Assembly (NCBI GenBank): GCA_024234995.1
Contig: JACKNF010000001.1
Coordinates: 565,762-629,761 of the forward strand
Direction of reading: 5' to 3'
DNA from: Gammaproteobacteria bacterium
Lineage (GTDB): Bacteria > Pseudomonadota > Gammaproteobacteria > Competibacterales > Competibacteraceae
DNA: 64,000 bases
Shown here: piece by piece, positions 44,598 to 55,309 of the stretch
How positions within the stretch are numbered: the stretch's first letter is position 1
How the letters are laid out: every line of letters begins with the position of its first letter
Translations under genes and position numbers: made by a program
The notes under the pieces: model-generated
Told to the model about the DNA's origin: nothing
The model's input: only the letters and a program-made list of their open reading frames with translations
The model's database searches: none

Positions 44598-46639
44598 CGA
44601 TAAAACTGAGAATAACGCTAAAGCAAGTTCTATTGATTTGTTTGATGGGGATGGCGGTGAATCCGGCAAAGGCGGCCTCGCCGGATTTGACTCAACTCAG
44701 CATCGAAGAATTGATGAATATGGAGGTGGTATCGCCCGCCAAGCAAGCGCAGCGATTAACCGATGCCGCTTCGGCGGTTTTTGTCATCACTCAGGACGAT
44801 ATTCGCCGTAGCGGTGTCACGAATATTCCAGCCGCGCTGCGGCTAGCGCCCGGTGTGCAGGTGGCGCAAATTGACAGCAACCGGTGGGCGGTTTCGATCC
44901 GCGGGTTTAATGGACGTTTTTCTAACAAATTGCTAGTGCTGGTGGATGGCCGCTCGATCTATACCCCGACGTTTGCTGGCGTGTACTGGGAGTTCCAAAA
45001 TTTTTTACTCGAAGATATCGAGCGAATCGAAGTGATCCGGGGGCCGGGAGCGAGTTTGTGGGGCGCTAACGCAGTCAATGGCGTGATCAATATTCTGACC
45101 CGGCGGGCCGCTGGTACTGAGGATTTGGTCAGCGTCACTGCTGGTAATGAGGAGAAGCTGATTGTGGGCGTGCGTTTCAGCGATCAGTGGGGCGAAGATG
45201 CGCACTACCGGCTATACGGCAAGTATATCAACCGGGATGGATTGCTGGACCTTCAGGGACGCGATGCTGAGGATGAATGGTATTTAAGCAGTGGCGGATT
45301 CCGGCTCGACTGGACGCCTTCAGGCCGGGATAGTTTTTCCCTGCAAGGCGATGTATATGGTGGATCGCTGCAACAAAATACGATCGTACCTGCCTTGACT
45401 CCCCCCTACCAGCAACAAGCTCACGATACCACCGGGGATTCTGGAGGCGATTTGCAGGGAAATTGGCGGCACGTTTTTTCCTCCACCTCGAACTTGGATG
45501 TGAAGTTCTATTACCAGTGGGAACGGTATTCCAACGCCTTGCTGGGGGTGGATCTGGATACCTTCGATCTGGACTTACAGCATACGTTCGCCCTAAACGA
45601 ACGCCATGCGCTGCTTTGGGGACTGGAGTATCGCCATCACCGGGATCGCTACTCTGCTACCGAAGTCAGCACGATGGTCCCCGCGGCTCTGGATTATGAT
45701 CTGTTCAGTGCTTTTCTCCAGGATAAGATCGATTTGATCCCTGAAGTCCTGGAGGTCACACTGGGAGCCAGCCTGGAGCATAATGACTTTACCGGTTGGG
45801 AGTTTCAACCGAACGCTCGCCTGTTATGGGAGATTCATCCGCAACATCGGTTGTGGGCAGCGGTGTCTCGCGCTGTGCGTACCCCCTCGCGGGTGGACGA
45901 TAGTATCCGGCTGAATCTGTTCACGCTACCGCCCCAAACCCCGGAAAATCCACTCCCTGTACCCATCTTGTTGACCTTCCAGGGCAACCCTGCCTTCGGA
46001 TCGGAAAAGCTTACCGCGTATGAGATCGGCTATCGTGCCTTGCTAAGCGAGCAGTTGTCGTTGGATGTCGCTACGTTCTACAACGATTACGACGATCTGC
46101 GCGCTATCGATATCCGCAGCGACCTTGCCACAGTCGTAGAAAATAGCTACGTGCAGGTGCCCGGTTTATTCGTCAATGCGAGCCAAGGTCATACTTATGG
46201 GTTTGAAGTTGCAGTCAATTGGCAAGCAGCAGAGACGTGGCGGCTGCAAGGAGCTTACTCGTATTTACGGGCTCACTTACGAAACCAGCCAGGATTTTCC
46301 GGCGTGCTGCCGGTCGTGCGTGATGGTTCGCAACCACGCCATCAACTGTCGCTCCGGTCCAGCTTCGATATTCGTCACGATCTAGAATTTGATCTGTGGC
46401 TGTACTATGGGGATGAGCTTTCCGATCTGGTTGTTGTTGAGCCAACACTTATATCGGCTGTTGACGATTATGTTAGCGTGAATGCCCGTCTCGGCTGGCG
46501 GCCTCGCCCGGATTTGGAACTATCGCTGGCGGGCGCTAACCTGCTGGGACCGCCACATGTGGAGTTTGTGCAGGAAATCTATCCATTCCCCGAGCAAGTA
46601 GAACGGCGCATTTATGGCCAGATGAAATGGTCGTTTTAA
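44591..46639 (+). CDS. TonB-dependent receptor 3 of the YfiR-linked family
   Basis: A 682-residue receptor whose start overlaps the previous stop by seven bases. Signal peptide MVAIKLRITLKQVLLICLMGMAVNPAKA, lead DLTQLSIEELMNMEVVSPAK, plug ASAVFVITQDDIRRSG, VLVDGRSIYTP, IERIEVIRGPGASLWGANAVNGVINI, then the barrel to the terminal KWSF. Receptors 1-3 with YfiR-1 form one tight plus-strand run. A 282-base non-coding gap follows before the chemoreceptor. Confidence 0.92.
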   Translation: MVAIKLRITLKQVLLICLMGMAVNPAKAASPDLTQLSIEELMNMEVVSPAKQAQRLTDAASAVFVITQDDIRRSGVTNIPAALRLAPGVQVAQIDSNRWAVSIRGFNGRFSNKLLVLVDGRSIYTPTFAGVYWEFQNFLLEDIERIEVIRGPGASLWGANAVNGVINILTRRAAGTEDLVSVTAGNEEKLIVGVRFSDQWGEDAHYRLYGKYINRDGLLDLQGRDAEDEWYLSSGGFRLDWTPSGRDSFSLQGDVYGGSLQQNTIVPALTPPYQQQAHDTTGDSGGDLQGNWRHVFSSTSNLDVKFYYQWERYSNALLGVDLDTFDLDLQHTFALNERHALLWGLEYRHHRDRYSATEVSTMVPAALDYDLFSAFLQDKIDLIPEVLEVTLGASLEHNDFTGWEFQPNARLLWEIHPQHRLWAAVSRAVRTPSRVDDSIRLNLFTLPPQTPENPLPVPILLTFQGNPAFGSEKLTAYEIGYRALLSEQLSLDVATFYNDYDDLRAIDIRSDLATVVENSYVQVPGLFVNASQGHTYGFEVAVNWQAAETWRLQGAYSYLRAHLRNQPGFSGVLPVVRDGSQPRHQLSLRSSFDIRHDLEFDLWLYYGDELSDLVVVEPTLISAVDDYVSVNARLGWRPRPDLELSLAGANLLGPPHVEFVQEIYPFPEQVERRIYGQMKWSF

Positions 46640-46921
46640 TAAATAACCGGGTCTCTGGCAGTGCTGGTTCGAGGGTAACGTCGAGTCTTTCTGCGATAAC
46701 TACACATGATATTAATTTTTTTCGGATATTCTGGTATTAGCCATTGTCTGTAGACTGAATCAAAGGTGAAGCAATTACCTGGCAATGACTCAAGGGTTGA
46801 GCTTCACTTCGTCCACATCAGCTTACTGAGAACCTAGTTCTATTCAGAGATGGAATTAGACTGTGTTTTCAAAATTAGCTTATGTTTATTAAATATTGCA
46901 TTTAAGTGAGAATATTAAATA

Positions 46922-49045
46922 ATGAATGCGCTTAATCGACTAAGAATCTGGCAAAAACTCGTTTTGCTGGTGGCAGTGCTTTTCGTACCTATTATATTAC
47001 TAACATACTTACTGGTCGCCGAAAAAAACCTGGCCATCGATTTCGCCCACGAAGAAATTATGGGAGTGCAATACCTGCAGCCCGTGCGTACATTGCTGCA
47101 ACATCTTGCCGAACATCGTGGCATGAGCACCGCCTATCTGAGCGGTGATGCCTCGTTTCGGGAAAAAATCATGGCAAAACAGAATCAGCTTGCCGAAGAT
47201 GTCAAGAGTGTGGACGTTGCCGATGCTCAATACAGCGGTGTGTTGGATAGCAGCCGTCGATGGCAAGCGATTAAGACGGATTGGCAAAACCTCAACACTC
47301 ATACCCTTCAGCTGACGGCTCAGGACAACTTCGCGCGGCATACCGCGATCATTGAACAACTGCTTGATCTGATCTCTCATATAGGGGTCACGTCTAACTT
47401 GGTTTTAGACCCTGATCCGGACAGCTACCACTTAATGGATGTCATCGTAGGCCGGCTGCCTTTTCTCGTCGAGCATCTCGGTCAAATTCGCGGCATGACG
47501 GTAGGCATTGTTGCACGCCAGCAGGTGTTGAAAGACGATTCTATTCGTCTCGCGAAATTACTGGGGCAGTTTGAAATGGTGCAACAAGGCATCCAAGATG
47601 ACTTGGATACGGTATTCGAGAGCAATGCATCGCTCAAACCGGCTTTAAGCGCCAAGTGGGACGCCCTCGTGGCGCCGATGAAAGCGTTTCTGGCTATCGC
47701 GGAACAGCTCGCTCGTAGTGAGCAGGTGGATGCTGCATTGTCCCCTCGTGAAGTTTTTACAGCCGGTACCCAGGCCATTGAAGGTGGATTTGGGCTCTAT
47801 GATGCCGCGGCGCCTGCTTTGCTGACGTTGCTGCAAAACCGTGTCGCCGGCTTCAATGAAAAGAAATACACCGCTCTGGGCGGTATTCTGTTTTGTATAG
47901 TGCTAGCTCTCCTGCTGGCCTATGGAATTACCCGTGTTCTTGTCCAGTCGCTCCGGCAGGCCCAAGAAGGGGCTAGCCGCATTGCGGCAGGTGAGCTGGA
48001 CAGTGGCGCCATCCCCATCGCTGGCAATGATGAGGTCAGCCAGTTGCTGAGGGCGTTGGACAGTACCCGGGAGCGGCTGAAAACCGTTGTAAAGGAGATC
48101 AATGCCGCAGCAGATACGGTCCATTCATCTGCCAGTGAAATCGCTCAGGGCAGCGCCGATCTCTCCCAGCGCACTGAAGAACAAGCCTCTGCTTTAGAAG
48201 AAACGGCTTCCTCGATGGAAGAACTGACCTCGACAGTGAAACAAAGCGCTGATAACGCCGGGCAGGCCAATCAACTTGCTGGGGCTGCCCGGACCCAAGC
48301 GGAGCAGGGCGGGGAGGTGGTCGATCAAGCCATCACTGCGATGAGCGCGATCAACACCAGCAGCCGCAAGATTGCCGACATCATTGGCGTCATCGACGAA
48401 ATCGCCTTTCAGACGAACCTGCTGGCATTGAACGCCGCGGTGGAAGCCGCGCGGGCGGGCGAACAAGGCCGGGGTTTTGCCGTTGTCGCCAGCGAGGTGC
48501 GCAAGCTTGCCCAGCGTAGCGCCGACGCTGCTAAGGAAATCAAGGCGCTGATTACCGACAGCGTGGCCAAAGTCGAAGACGGCGGCAAGCTGGTCGAACA
48601 ATCCGGAAAGACCCTGCAAGAGATTGTCACGGCGGTCAAGAAAGTCAGCGATATTGTGGCTGAGATAGCGGCAGCGGCGCGCGAACAGGCCTCGGGAATT
48701 GAGCAAGTGAACAAGGCTATTTTACAAATGGATCAAGCGACCCAGCAGAACGCAGCCTTGGTAGAGGAAACGGCGGCGGCCAGTCAATCGATGGGCGAGC
48801 AAGCGAGGCAGCTTCAAACCTTGATGCACTTTTTCAAGCTGGCGGAAACGGAACATTCGCCCTCTTCCCGTGCGATGCCAACGAAGGCGCCTTCTGTCAG
48901 GAAATCATTGCCGAATCAAAAAGGCAGTCATCGCCTCCGGGCTGCGCAGACCGCAGATGGGCAAACAACCGCGACCGTATCGCATGCTGCTATGCCTGTC
49001 GCTAAAAAGGCCATGCACGGCGGCGAGGATTGGGAAGAATTTTAG
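46922..49045 (+). CDS. methyl-accepting chemotaxis protein with NIT-like sensor and CheR-tether-like tail
   Basis: A 707-residue chemoreceptor. The first membrane helix is at about 12-34. The ~285-residue periplasmic part begins like a NIT (nitrate/nitrite-type) domain ([18 protein letters not shown]) and is mainly helical. The second helix is at about 320-342, with HAMP to ~395. The signalling domain has the conserved hairpin [31 protein letters not shown]. The C-terminus ends DWEEF, close to the NWETF pentapeptide that tethers CheR and CheB. It sits inside the receptor cluster, 19 bases before receptor 4. Upstream 46640-46921 is AT-rich with no clear promoter. Confidence 0.93.
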   Translation: MNALNRLRIWQKLVLLVAVLFVPIILLTYLLVAEKNLAIDFAHEEIMGVQYLQPVRTLLQHLAEHRGMSTAYLSGDASFREKIMAKQNQLAEDVKSVDVADAQYSGVLDSSRRWQAIKTDWQNLNTHTLQLTAQDNFARHTAIIEQLLDLISHIGVTSNLVLDPDPDSYHLMDVIVGRLPFLVEHLGQIRGMTVGIVARQQVLKDDSIRLAKLLGQFEMVQQGIQDDLDTVFESNASLKPALSAKWDALVAPMKAFLAIAEQLARSEQVDAALSPREVFTAGTQAIEGGFGLYDAAAPALLTLLQNRVAGFNEKKYTALGGILFCIVLALLLAYGITRVLVQSLRQAQEGASRIAAGELDSGAIPIAGNDEVSQLLRALDSTRERLKTVVKEINAAADTVHSSASEIAQGSADLSQRTEEQASALEETASSMEELTSTVKQSADNAGQANQLAGAARTQAEQGGEVVDQAITAMSAINTSSRKIADIIGVIDEIAFQTNLLALNAAVEAARAGEQGRGFAVVASEVRKLAQRSADAAKEIKALITDSVAKVEDGGKLVEQSGKTLQEIVTAVKKVSDIVAEIAAAAREQASGIEQVNKAILQMDQATQQNAALVEETAAASQSMGEQARQLQTLMHFFKLAETEHSPSSRAMPTKAPSVRKSLPNQKGSHRLRAAQTADGQTTATVSHAAMPVAKKAMHGGEDWEEF

Positions 49046-49064
49046 ATGGCCCAGCAGTCTTGAA

Positions 49065-51107
49065 ATGCGAATCCTTCTCCTGTCTGGATTAGGGCTGAGC
49101 CTGATATGGATGAGCTGGGCAAGTGTTGCCAGTGGCGAGACACCTAAGCAGGCTAGGTCTCGTGATTTGATGGAATTGGGTCTGGAAGAGTTGATGCAGA
49201 TCGAGGTGAGGTCGGTCGCCAAGAAACCGCAGAAACTCTCCGAAGCCGCTGCTGCTGTTTTCGTGATTACCGCTGACGATATCCGCCGCTCCGGTGTATT
49301 GACCATTGCTGAAGCTTTGCGCATGGTTCCAGGGCTGGATGTGGCGCGGATCAACGCCAATCAGTGGGCGATTTCTTCCCGCGGGTTCAATGTTCGCTTT
49401 GCCGACAAGCTGCTGGTGCTGATCGATGGCCGTACTGTGTACACGCCGCTGTTTTCCGGGGTGTATTGGGAAGTGCAAGATACCCTGCTGGAAGATATCG
49501 AACGCATCGAAGTCATCCGCGGACCGGGCGCGACGTTGTGGGGGTCAAACGCGGTTAACGGAGTGATCAATATCACCACTAAGAACGCCGAGGATACGCA
49601 GGGGGGATTGTTGACGGGTGGCGGCGGTAGCGAGGAACGGCGGTTTGGCGGGGTTCGCTACGGCACGAAGTGGGGGGATGGTGCCTATGGCCGCGTCTAT
49701 GCCAAGTCTTTCGATCGGGACGGTTTTGTCGATGCTTCGGGTCGCGATGCCCCGGATGATTGGCAGGCCGGGCAGGCCGGATTCCGCGTGGATTGGCAGG
49801 CGTCGGGCCAGGATACCCTCACGGTCCAGGGGGATATCTACCGGGGCGACGCCGGCCAGATCACCAGCCTGAATTCCTTGGTTCCCCCCTATATGCAGAC
49901 TTTTGACGAACGAGTCGACTTTTCCGGTGGGAATCTGCTGGCGCGGTGGCAACGCACGTTCTCACCGTCTTCTGAATTAGCCTTGCACGTTTATTATGAT
50001 CGAACCGAACGCGAAGAGAGGGCTGTTGGCGAGCGGCGCGATACTTTCGATTTTGATTTGCAGCACCGGTTTGCATTTGGCGAGCGGCAGGACATCATCT
50101 GGGGGCTGGGTTACCGTTTCTCCCGTGATCGCATCCGCAATTCAGCGGAACTTGGCTTTATTCCCGATAGCCAGGATGTGAATCTGTTCAGCGCGTTCAT
50201 TCAGGATGAAATCACACTGGTTGAGGATCGGCTGCGCCTGATGCTGGGTTCCAAGTTCGAGCACAACGATTATACCGGCTTCGAAATACAACCTAATGTG
50301 CGGTTGCTGTGGACGCCAGATGAGCGGCATGCATTCTGGGCGGCGGTGTCGCGCGCCGTCAGGACCCCTTCGCGGGTCGATATGGATTTCCACAATAACT
50401 TATCCGTGATCCCGCCGGACACACCCATCAATCCCCAACCGTTGCCGATATTGCTCATGGTCAACGGTAATCCGGATCTTCGATCCGAGGAAGTGGTCGC
50501 CTACGAATTGGGTTACCGGTTCAATCCTATCGCTCGTTTTTCCCTGGACATCGCCGGGTTTTATAACGTCTATGACCGTCTCCGTACCACCGGGATCTTA
50601 GCGCCGCCCATGTTTGAAACGACGCCGCTGCCTCCGCATTTGGTGTTACCTTTGCAGTTCGAGAATCAGATGCACGGCCATACTTATGGAGTGGAGCTAG
50701 CTGCCAACTGGCAACCCCTGGATTGGTGGCGCCTACGCTCGGCCTACACCTACTTTCAGGCCGATTTAAGTCTGGATGCGGGCAGTACCGATGTGTTGAG
50801 CTTGAGTATTGCCGAGGGCTCAAGCCCGAAGCATCAATTTTCCCTGCTGTCATCGATGGACTTGAGCAACAATCTGGAGCTTGATCTATGGTTCCGCTAC
50901 GTGGGGGCTTTGCGTGACCCGCCCGTAGATAGCTATACCACCCTGGACGCCCGCTTGGCATGGAAACCCCGGCGGGATTTTGAATTATCCATCGTAGGGC
51001 AGAACATGTTTGACAGTCCCCATCTAGAATTTGGATCAGTGTTTACCAATTCCGTCGCCACAGAAGTTGAACGAGGGGTGTATGTTCAATTTGATTGGCG
51101 TTTTTAA
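49065..51107 (+). CDS. TonB-dependent receptor 4 of the YfiR-linked family
   Basis: A 680-residue receptor. The frame is open from 48870 inside the chemoreceptor gene; the ATG at 49065 begins a signal peptide (MRILLLSGLGLSLIWMSWASVASG). Lead DLMELGLEELMQIEVRSVAK, plug AAAVFVITADDIRRSG and VLIDGRTVYTPLFSG, RIEVIRGPGATLWGSNAVNGVINI, then the barrel ending FDWRF. It is the most diverged of the four at the C-terminus. Its stop lies at the junction with the truncated fifth receptor. It may be co-transcribed with the chemoreceptor. Confidence 0.92.
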   Translation: MRILLLSGLGLSLIWMSWASVASGETPKQARSRDLMELGLEELMQIEVRSVAKKPQKLSEAAAAVFVITADDIRRSGVLTIAEALRMVPGLDVARINANQWAISSRGFNVRFADKLLVLIDGRTVYTPLFSGVYWEVQDTLLEDIERIEVIRGPGATLWGSNAVNGVINITTKNAEDTQGGLLTGGGGSEERRFGGVRYGTKWGDGAYGRVYAKSFDRDGFVDASGRDAPDDWQAGQAGFRVDWQASGQDTLTVQGDIYRGDAGQITSLNSLVPPYMQTFDERVDFSGGNLLARWQRTFSPSSELALHVYYDRTEREERAVGERRDTFDFDLQHRFAFGERQDIIWGLGYRFSRDRIRNSAELGFIPDSQDVNLFSAFIQDEITLVEDRLRLMLGSKFEHNDYTGFEIQPNVRLLWTPDERHAFWAAVSRAVRTPSRVDMDFHNNLSVIPPDTPINPQPLPILLMVNGNPDLRSEEVVAYELGYRFNPIARFSLDIAGFYNVYDRLRTTGILAPPMFETTPLPPHLVLPLQFENQMHGHTYGVELAANWQPLDWWRLRSAYTYFQADLSLDAGSTDVLSLSIAEGSSPKHQFSLLSSMDLSNNLELDLWFRYVGALRDPPVDSYTTLDARLAWKPRRDFELSIVGQNMFDSPHLEFGSVFTNSVATEVERGVYVQFDWRF

Positions 51108-51630
51108 CACTGGGAGCGATTATGGTGAATTATTCGCTACCCTTCATGAAACACCGTTTCTCGAACGGGAGCTGCCGCATCCGGTCTTGCCTCTACATTT
51201 TAGCAATCGGTTCAATGACCATAATAATGATGTTGAGATCGCCACGGGCTGGCGTCCGGTGGAAAATTGGCGGCGGCAGTTGAGCTATTCTTATTCCTGG
51301 TCACGGCCCAAAGAACGGCAGTGGAGTCTGTTGAATCAGATTTCGCTGCATTCCGCCTGGGATATCCAGGACGATCTGGAATTGAACGCCTGGCGGCCCT
51401 ATACCGGTAAACGAGGTCCGGTGCCAGCGCTGTCATTGCTGGATACGGTTTCAATTGATCCCCATTTCAACTTGACCTTGCGTTTGGGCGGACAGCCCCG
51501 TCCTGATTTGGAATGGTCCCTGACGGGCGCTAACCTGCTGGATAATCAATATCTCAAATTCATTCAGGAGGTTACCTGCCTAGTCAAGATCGAGCACAGC
51601 CTCTACGGCCAAATGAAATGGTCGTTTTGA
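51082..51630 (+). pseudogene. remnant of a fifth TonB-dependent receptor (C-terminal strands only)
   Basis: An open frame of 182 codons that matches only the last quarter of the neighbouring receptors. The start aligns with the 'FYNDYDQ...TPFLE...PHLVLPLQ' region of receptor 1; the end reads LRLGGQPRPDLEWSLTGANLLDNQ and finishes GQMKWSF. There is no signal peptide, plug or first ~16 strands. Homology begins at about 51100, exactly where receptor 4 ends, so a deletion seems to have fused the tail of receptor 5 to the end of receptor 4. An intact frame means the decay is recent or the fragment is tolerated. Confidence 0.8.
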
Positions 51631-52274
51631 AACCTTTACCAGAATTGGCTGCGTTCGATCAGAGTGGAGTCGGCAGCAGTCCGCCGGTTTCACCGGATGA
51701 GTGTGACCACCGATGGGTGCCGTCATGGTGCCTTTGGCTGACGGCCGTGGCGGAGCTGCTGCTGGGAGGGGTGCTGTTGGGCAGCCTGCTGCTGCGAGGT
51801 AGTGCTTGGGCTGCTGAACGTGAGGAATATGCGATCAAGGCCGCCTATCTTTATAACTTTGCCAAGTTCGTCGAGTGGCCGCTAAGAACGTTTCCTGCAG
51901 ACGATGCGCCATTGTCGATTTGTATTGTTGGCGATAATCCGTTTGGTAACACGTTAGAGATGCTTGCTGGCAAGGCGGTCAAAAATCATCCAGTCGAAGT
52001 GCGCCATATCTCAGAAGCAACGCGCCTTGATCTATGCCATATCGTATTTATTGGCCGCGCAGAACAAAGGCGCTTTAAAGTTATATTGGCCAAAATTGCC
52101 CGTTTGCCGATCCTGACGGTCAGCGACATCAGTGATTTTGCCCAAGCCGGTGGCATCATTGGGTTTTTTGAAGCTGAGCAACGCATTCGATTCAGTATCA
52201 ATATCGCTGCTGCGGAGCAGGCCAATCTCAAATTGAGTTCCCAGTTGCTTAAGCTGGCTGTCATCGTAAATTAA
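51618..52274 (+). CDS. YfiR-family periplasmic protein 2 (DUF4154)
   Basis: A 218-residue YfiR homologue. The N-terminal ~33 residues are not family sequence; a GTG at 51717 would give a 185-residue protein starting with a signal peptide ([25 protein letters not shown]). The core repeats [18 protein letters not shown], the cysteine pair ([15 protein letters not shown]), [20 protein letters not shown] and the closing [17 protein letters not shown] block. It lies 13 bases before the CHASE8 kinase, the same partnership as yfiR and yfiN. It probably controls that kinase in the periplasm. Confidence 0.93.
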   Translation: MVVLKPLPELAAFDQSGVGSSPPVSPDECDHRWVPSWCLWLTAVAELLLGGVLLGSLLLRGSAWAAEREEYAIKAAYLYNFAKFVEWPLRTFPADDAPLSICIVGDNPFGNTLEMLAGKAVKNHPVEVRHISEATRLDLCHIVFIGRAEQRRFKVILAKIARLPILTVSDISDFAQAGGIIGFFEAEQRIRFSINIAAAEQANLKLSSQLLKLAVIVN

Positions 52275-52287
52275 GATTGGGAAATTC

Positions 52288-55239
52288 ATGGTGACCTTTA
52301 ACAACCTGTCGATAAAAAACAAATTAATGGTAGTCATGCTGCTGACCAGCGCTTTGGTGCTGCTCGTGGCCGGTGTGACGCTCGTCATTAATGAAGTCAT
52401 TTCCCAGCGCAAAGCCGCCCAGGCGCAGCTTGTGACGCTGGCCAATGTCATTGGCGCCAACACAGCGTCTGCGCTGATTTTCAACGATCTTAAAGCTGCT
52501 GAACAAAATCTAATGGTGCTGCGCACCAAGCCTGATGTGCTCTATGCCTCTGTCGATAGCCCTCAGGAGGACGTATTGGTCGAATACCAGGGGTTAGACT
52601 TTACAGAAAATCAACGAAATCAGATCCGGGATCGGGATGAGAGACTGGATGAGTTCTACGAAACACAAAAAATGGCTGTTGGGGAGGCAGTACTCGATGA
52701 GGCTGGATTACTATTCAGTACTCAGGACCAAATGCTGGGTATCAAAGTGCCCATTCAACAGGATGGTCAAACGCTTGGCTATGTTGAGCTCTACTCAGAT
52801 TTGCGCGAGTTGAGCAAAAGCTTATCCCGTTATTATTGGATTCTCGCCGGGGTGCTGGTGGCTTCACTGGTATTGGCAGTGTTGTTGGCAGCGCGGTTCC
52901 AGAGGGTGATTTCGGGGCCTATCTTGCAATTGCGCAGTGCTATGAGCGGAATTGCCAAAACCCGTGATTATGCCGTTCGAGTAGCACGCGCCAGCAATGA
53001 CGAATTGGGTACGCTGGTGGATGGATTTAACGATATGCTAGCCCAAATTCAACAGCGTGATGCCGAACTGGCCCAATACAGTGCGGGCTTGGAAGAAGAA
53101 GTCGCAGCCCGTACCCACGATCTTTCCGCCGCTAATATCGAATTACAACATTTGGTTGACGAACTGAGTGTGGCCAAAGAGCGGGCCGAGGCCGCAAGTC
53201 AGGCGAAATCCCAATTCCTGGCCAACATGAGCCACGAAATCCGCACCCCCATGAACGGCATTTTGGGTATGGTGGATTTATTGCTGGAAACCGAGTTGCA
53301 ATTCAAACAACGGCATTTTGCAGATGTTATTCATCAATCGGGCATCAGTCTGCTTAATGTTATCAACGACGTGCTGGATTTCTCCAAGATTGAATCCGGT
53401 AAATTAGAATTAGAATCCATTGACTTTAATCTCTTAGAGCAGATTGAGGAAGCGGTGATGCTGTTCGCGGAGCAAGCACAGCGTAAGAACCTGGAGCTCG
53501 CTTGCTCGCTTCCACCAGCACCAATCTCCGTTTCCGGAGACCCCGTTCGTTTGCGCCAGGTCCTCGCCAATTTGCTAGGCAACGCAATCAAATTTACTGA
53601 GCGCGGCGAGGTGATTGTGCAAGTGGCGGTGGTCGAACAGAATGCCGCTGCTTATCGCGTGCGCTTCGAGGTTCGTGATACCGGGATCGGTATTCCTAAA
53701 AAGGCGTGGCAAAGTATCTTCAATGCTTTCGATCAGGCTGATGGTTCCACCACCCGCAAATACGGAGGCACCGGTTTAGGCTTGGCGATTGTCAGGCGGC
53801 TGGTAGCGATGATGGGGGGTGAGATTGTTTTAGATAGCGTTGTTGGTCAGGGTTCAAGCTTTTGGTTTGTTCTTGAATTCAAACGCGCGATCAACGAAAA
53901 AATGATGCAGGACGCTGAATTGTTGAACGACCTCAGGGGGGTACGCGTGCTGGTGGTAGACGACAATAGCACCAACCGGGAAATCCTGAGCCACCTGCTG
54001 GGTGCCTGGGGCATGCGCACCGACAACGCAGTCGATGGCATCGAAGCCTTGCGTTTATTAAACGATGGGCGTCAGAGCGGCGATCCCTATGCGATTGCCT
54101 TGCTGGATGGGGTGATGCCGGGAATGAGCGGGCCGGATTTGGCGCTAGCCATCCGCAATGAATCGCAATTACGCGATACTAAACTGATGTTGCTAACATC
54201 GGTGACGTTTCGAGGCGATCAATACCAGAAGGCGCGCCAGGCGGGTGTGACTGTTCATTTGCATAAACCAGTGCGCAAGGCGCAGTTGCAAAAGTCCTTG
54301 CGCAGGCTACTCAAAGATGTGGACTCTAGCCGTCCATCGGCGAGAAGAAGCAGCCTGGCCATGTTTCAGCGTTTACGTTTCCCCGATGCTCGTGTTCTTC
54401 TGGTTGAGGATAACCTCGTTAATCAAGAGGTGGCGAGTACGATGTTGACTCAGGCAGGCTGTAAAGTGGATATCGCTGGCAATGGCCAGGAAGCGGTCGA
54501 TCGGCTCAGCCAGCATACCTATGATGTTGTGCTGATGGATTGCCAGATGCCGGTCATGGACGGTTTTCAAGCCACAGCGGTTATTCGAGCGCGCGAACGT
54601 TCCAGCGGTGGTTCAGGCGCACCGCGGCGCCTTCCCATTCTTGCAGTCACAGCCCACGCGATTCGCGGTGATCGGGAACGTTGCCTGGAGGCTGGAATGG
54701 ACGATTATCTATGTAAGCCGTTTGTTTGGGAGGAGCTGGCAACGGTACTGAATCGCTGGTTGCCGGGCTTTGCGAAAACCAGGGATCAAGCGGCCAACGA
54801 AGTGATGGAAGTGGCATTCGTCGCGTCAGCATCCGGTGAAACACCGCCCATCGCACTTGCTGCGACGGCCCAGAATAACCAGCCGGAGGTGCTGGACCTG
54901 GCAGTGCTGGAAAACATTCGAAAGCTACAGCAGAATGGTTCGCCAGGACTGATGGAGCGGCTGATCAATTTGTATCAAAGCAATACCTCGACCCTGCTGG
55001 AGCAGTTGCGCATCGCTGCAGATAGCGGGGAACGTGAAGAGTTGCGGACCGCGGCGCACACCTTGAAATCCAGTAGCGCCAATGTAGGAGCGATACAGAT
55101 GCAGGCGTTGTCCAAGGATCTGGAGATGATGGCGCGGGCTGGGGCAGTGCCGGATGCGACAAACTATGTTGCGGCCATTGAGCAGGAATTTGCCAGAGTC
55201 CAGGTTGCTTTGCAAGAGCAGCTTACAAAATATAAATGA
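52288..55239 (+). CDS. CHASE8-type hybrid histidine kinase with two receiver domains and HPt
   Basis: A 983-residue BarA-like kinase. Membrane helix one is at about 12-34. The periplasmic domain (35-180) has the CHASE8 layout of Yfi[32 protein letters not shown]. Helix two is at about 181-203, then HAMP and a coiled coil. HisKA has the phospho-His near 315 ([15 protein letters not shown]), HATPase has [10 protein letters not shown] and GGTGLGLAI. Receiver 1 has Asp near 605 ([11 protein letters not shown]), receiver 2 Asp near 750 ([11 protein letters not shown]), and the HPt His is near 924 ([14 protein letters not shown]). A full phosphorelay is coded. It follows YfiR-2 by 13 bases and precedes the c-di-GMP regulator. 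Confidence 0.95.
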   Translation: MVTFNNLSIKNKLMVVMLLTSALVLLVAGVTLVINEVISQRKAAQAQLVTLANVIGANTASALIFNDLKAAEQNLMVLRTKPDVLYASVDSPQEDVLVEYQGLDFTENQRNQIRDRDERLDEFYETQKMAVGEAVLDEAGLLFSTQDQMLGIKVPIQQDGQTLGYVELYSDLRELSKSLSRYYWILAGVLVASLVLAVLLAARFQRVISGPILQLRSAMSGIAKTRDYAVRVARASNDELGTLVDGFNDMLAQIQQRDAELAQYSAGLEEEVAARTHDLSAANIELQHLVDELSVAKERAEAASQAKSQFLANMSHEIRTPMNGILGMVDLLLETELQFKQRHFADVIHQSGISLLNVINDVLDFSKIESGKLELESIDFNLLEQIEEAVMLFAEQAQRKNLELACSLPPAPISVSGDPVRLRQVLANLLGNAIKFTERGEVIVQVAVVEQNAAAYRVRFEVRDTGIGIPKKAWQSIFNAFDQADGSTTRKYGGTGLGLAIVRRLVAMMGGEIVLDSVVGQGSSFWFVLEFKRAINEKMMQDAELLNDLRGVRVLVVDDNSTNREILSHLLGAWGMRTDNAVDGIEALRLLNDGRQSGDPYAIALLDGVMPGMSGPDLALAIRNESQLRDTKLMLLTSVTFRGDQYQKARQAGVTVHLHKPVRKAQLQKSLRRLLKDVDSSRPSARRSSLAMFQRLRFPDARVLLVEDNLVNQEVASTMLTQAGCKVDIAGNGQEAVDRLSQHTYDVVLMDCQMPVMDGFQATAVIRARERSSGGSGAPRRLPILAVTAHAIRGDRERCLEAGMDDYLCKPFVWEELATVLNRWLPGFAKTRDQAANEVMEVAFVASASGETPPIALAATAQNNQPEVLDLAVLENIRKLQQNGSPGLMERLINLYQSNTSTLLEQLRIAADSGEREELRTAAHTLKSSSANVGAIQMQALSKDLEMMARAGAVPDATNYVAAIEQEFARVQVALQEQLTKYK

Positions 55240-55309
55240 AGAAACAACTACTTATCCACTGCCAGCGGCGCACGCTATTCATTGCTGATGCAGCCTGCGA
55301 GAGGTGGCG

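Noticed and set aside
48870..49064. A 65-residue N-terminal extension of receptor 4 overlapping the chemoreceptor gene.
   Set aside because: No signal peptide in that part, and the ATG at 49065 begins a proper one; the extension is the chemoreceptor read in another frame.
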